From JAGMDK01 sp023128695 (GTDB lineage Bacteria > Planctomycetota > Phycisphaerae > UBA1845 > Fen-1342), in the NCBI GenBank assembly GCA_030628805.1, contig DAOVQG010000314.1:1-5446 (forward strand): 5,446 nt of DNA, read 5' to 3'. Positions 5,145 through 5,446 of this stretch are shown here, one piece after another; position 1 is the stretch's first letter; the number at the start of each line of letters is the position of its first letter. Both the position numbers and the translations under genes were made by a program. The notes beneath the pieces are model-generated. The model was given only the letters and a program-made list of their open reading frames with translations. It did not search any database and had not been told where the DNA came from.

Positions 5145-5446
5145 GAGGGCACCTGGCTTTCTGATCCTGGTGGGTGGAGAAGTTGCCAAAATCGTGACGC
5201 TCGCCTCGCAGGGGCCAATGACGCTGGTGCCATTTCCGGTCAGAGGCTTTCGCACGACGTCCGGTACAGGGTCCGGATGCTACAGCGTAGAGGTTGCGCG
5301 CTAGTAGTCTGTCGGACTTAGGATCCGCTTTTCCGACGAGCCGATCCGTCTCCGCTCGCACGGAATCGTCCAACTGGTGAGCGCAGGTGGTTTGATGATC
5401 GGAGCTCGGCGGCGACTTGTCGTTTGGGATGGGATTGGGGCCAAGA
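5145..5446. other. Right flank, no supported gene
   Basis: No frame on either strand here has both a plausible start and protein-like composition. A minus-strand frame runs from 5373 through this region, but it continues antisense-like through the aldehyde dehydrogenase N-terminus and is not credible. At 5311-5337 there is a spaced inverted repeat (GTCGGA...TCCGAC), and the CTAGTAGTCTGTCGGACTTAG around 5301 looks like the edge of a repeated or mobile sequence. No transposase is visible to confirm this. The stretch probably holds upstream control sequence and the end of a neighbouring unit outside the window. Confidence 0.35.

Noticed and set aside
4738..5373. Minus-strand frame of 211 codons across the right flank
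   Set aside because: Its C-terminal half is an out-of-frame reading of the aldehyde dehydrogenase N-terminus, rich in Arg/His/Pro, and there is no plausible start signal.
1..5446. CRISPR array, tRNA, rRNA, transposase or integrase
   Set aside because: I saw no regularly spaced repeats, no tRNA-like cloverleaf ends and no transposase or integrase motifs on either strand.

Overview
This is a GC-rich bacterial window in which every convincing gene lies on the minus strand, so the reading order runs from high to low coordinates. The aldehyde dehydrogenase style, the methyltransferase style and a palindrome carried in frame inside a coding region suggest an environmental Planctomycetota-like bacterium. 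That assignment rests on general resemblance only and is tentative.

Right part (about 3474-5446): a complete antiquitin-type (ALDH7) aldehyde dehydrogenase of 518 residues, with all catalytic residues visible. It is preceded by a plausible promoter, a strong leader hairpin and a Shine-Dalgarno sequence. Its coding region carries an in-frame 33-base insertion that ends in a perfect palindrome. The outer 330 bases at the right edge hold no convincing gene.

Middle part (about 395-3470): a compact three-gene restriction-modification operon. The first gene encodes a beta-class DNA methyltransferase whose C-terminal half is a second copy of the neighbouring restriction enzyme. That copy has the same helical N-terminal module and then a GIY-YIG fold that has lost its catalytic Arg and Glu. 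The second gene encodes the intact GIY-YIG endonuclease. The third, overlapping the second by ATGA, encodes an acidic 119-residue protein of unknown function. An odd-length palindrome of operator type lies between the aldehyde dehydrogenase stop and the methyltransferase start.

Left part (about 1-380): a 3' fragment of a second aldehyde dehydrogenase copy. About 200 bp are 96.5% identical to the intact gene with only synonymous differences, followed by about 54 bp at only about 63% identity. The R-M operon is therefore bracketed by direct repeats of the end of a housekeeping gene. This is the layout expected from insertion with long target duplication, or from allele replacement that brought the operon along. 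The two most interesting points are this bracket and the methyltransferase fused to a dead copy of its partner nuclease.
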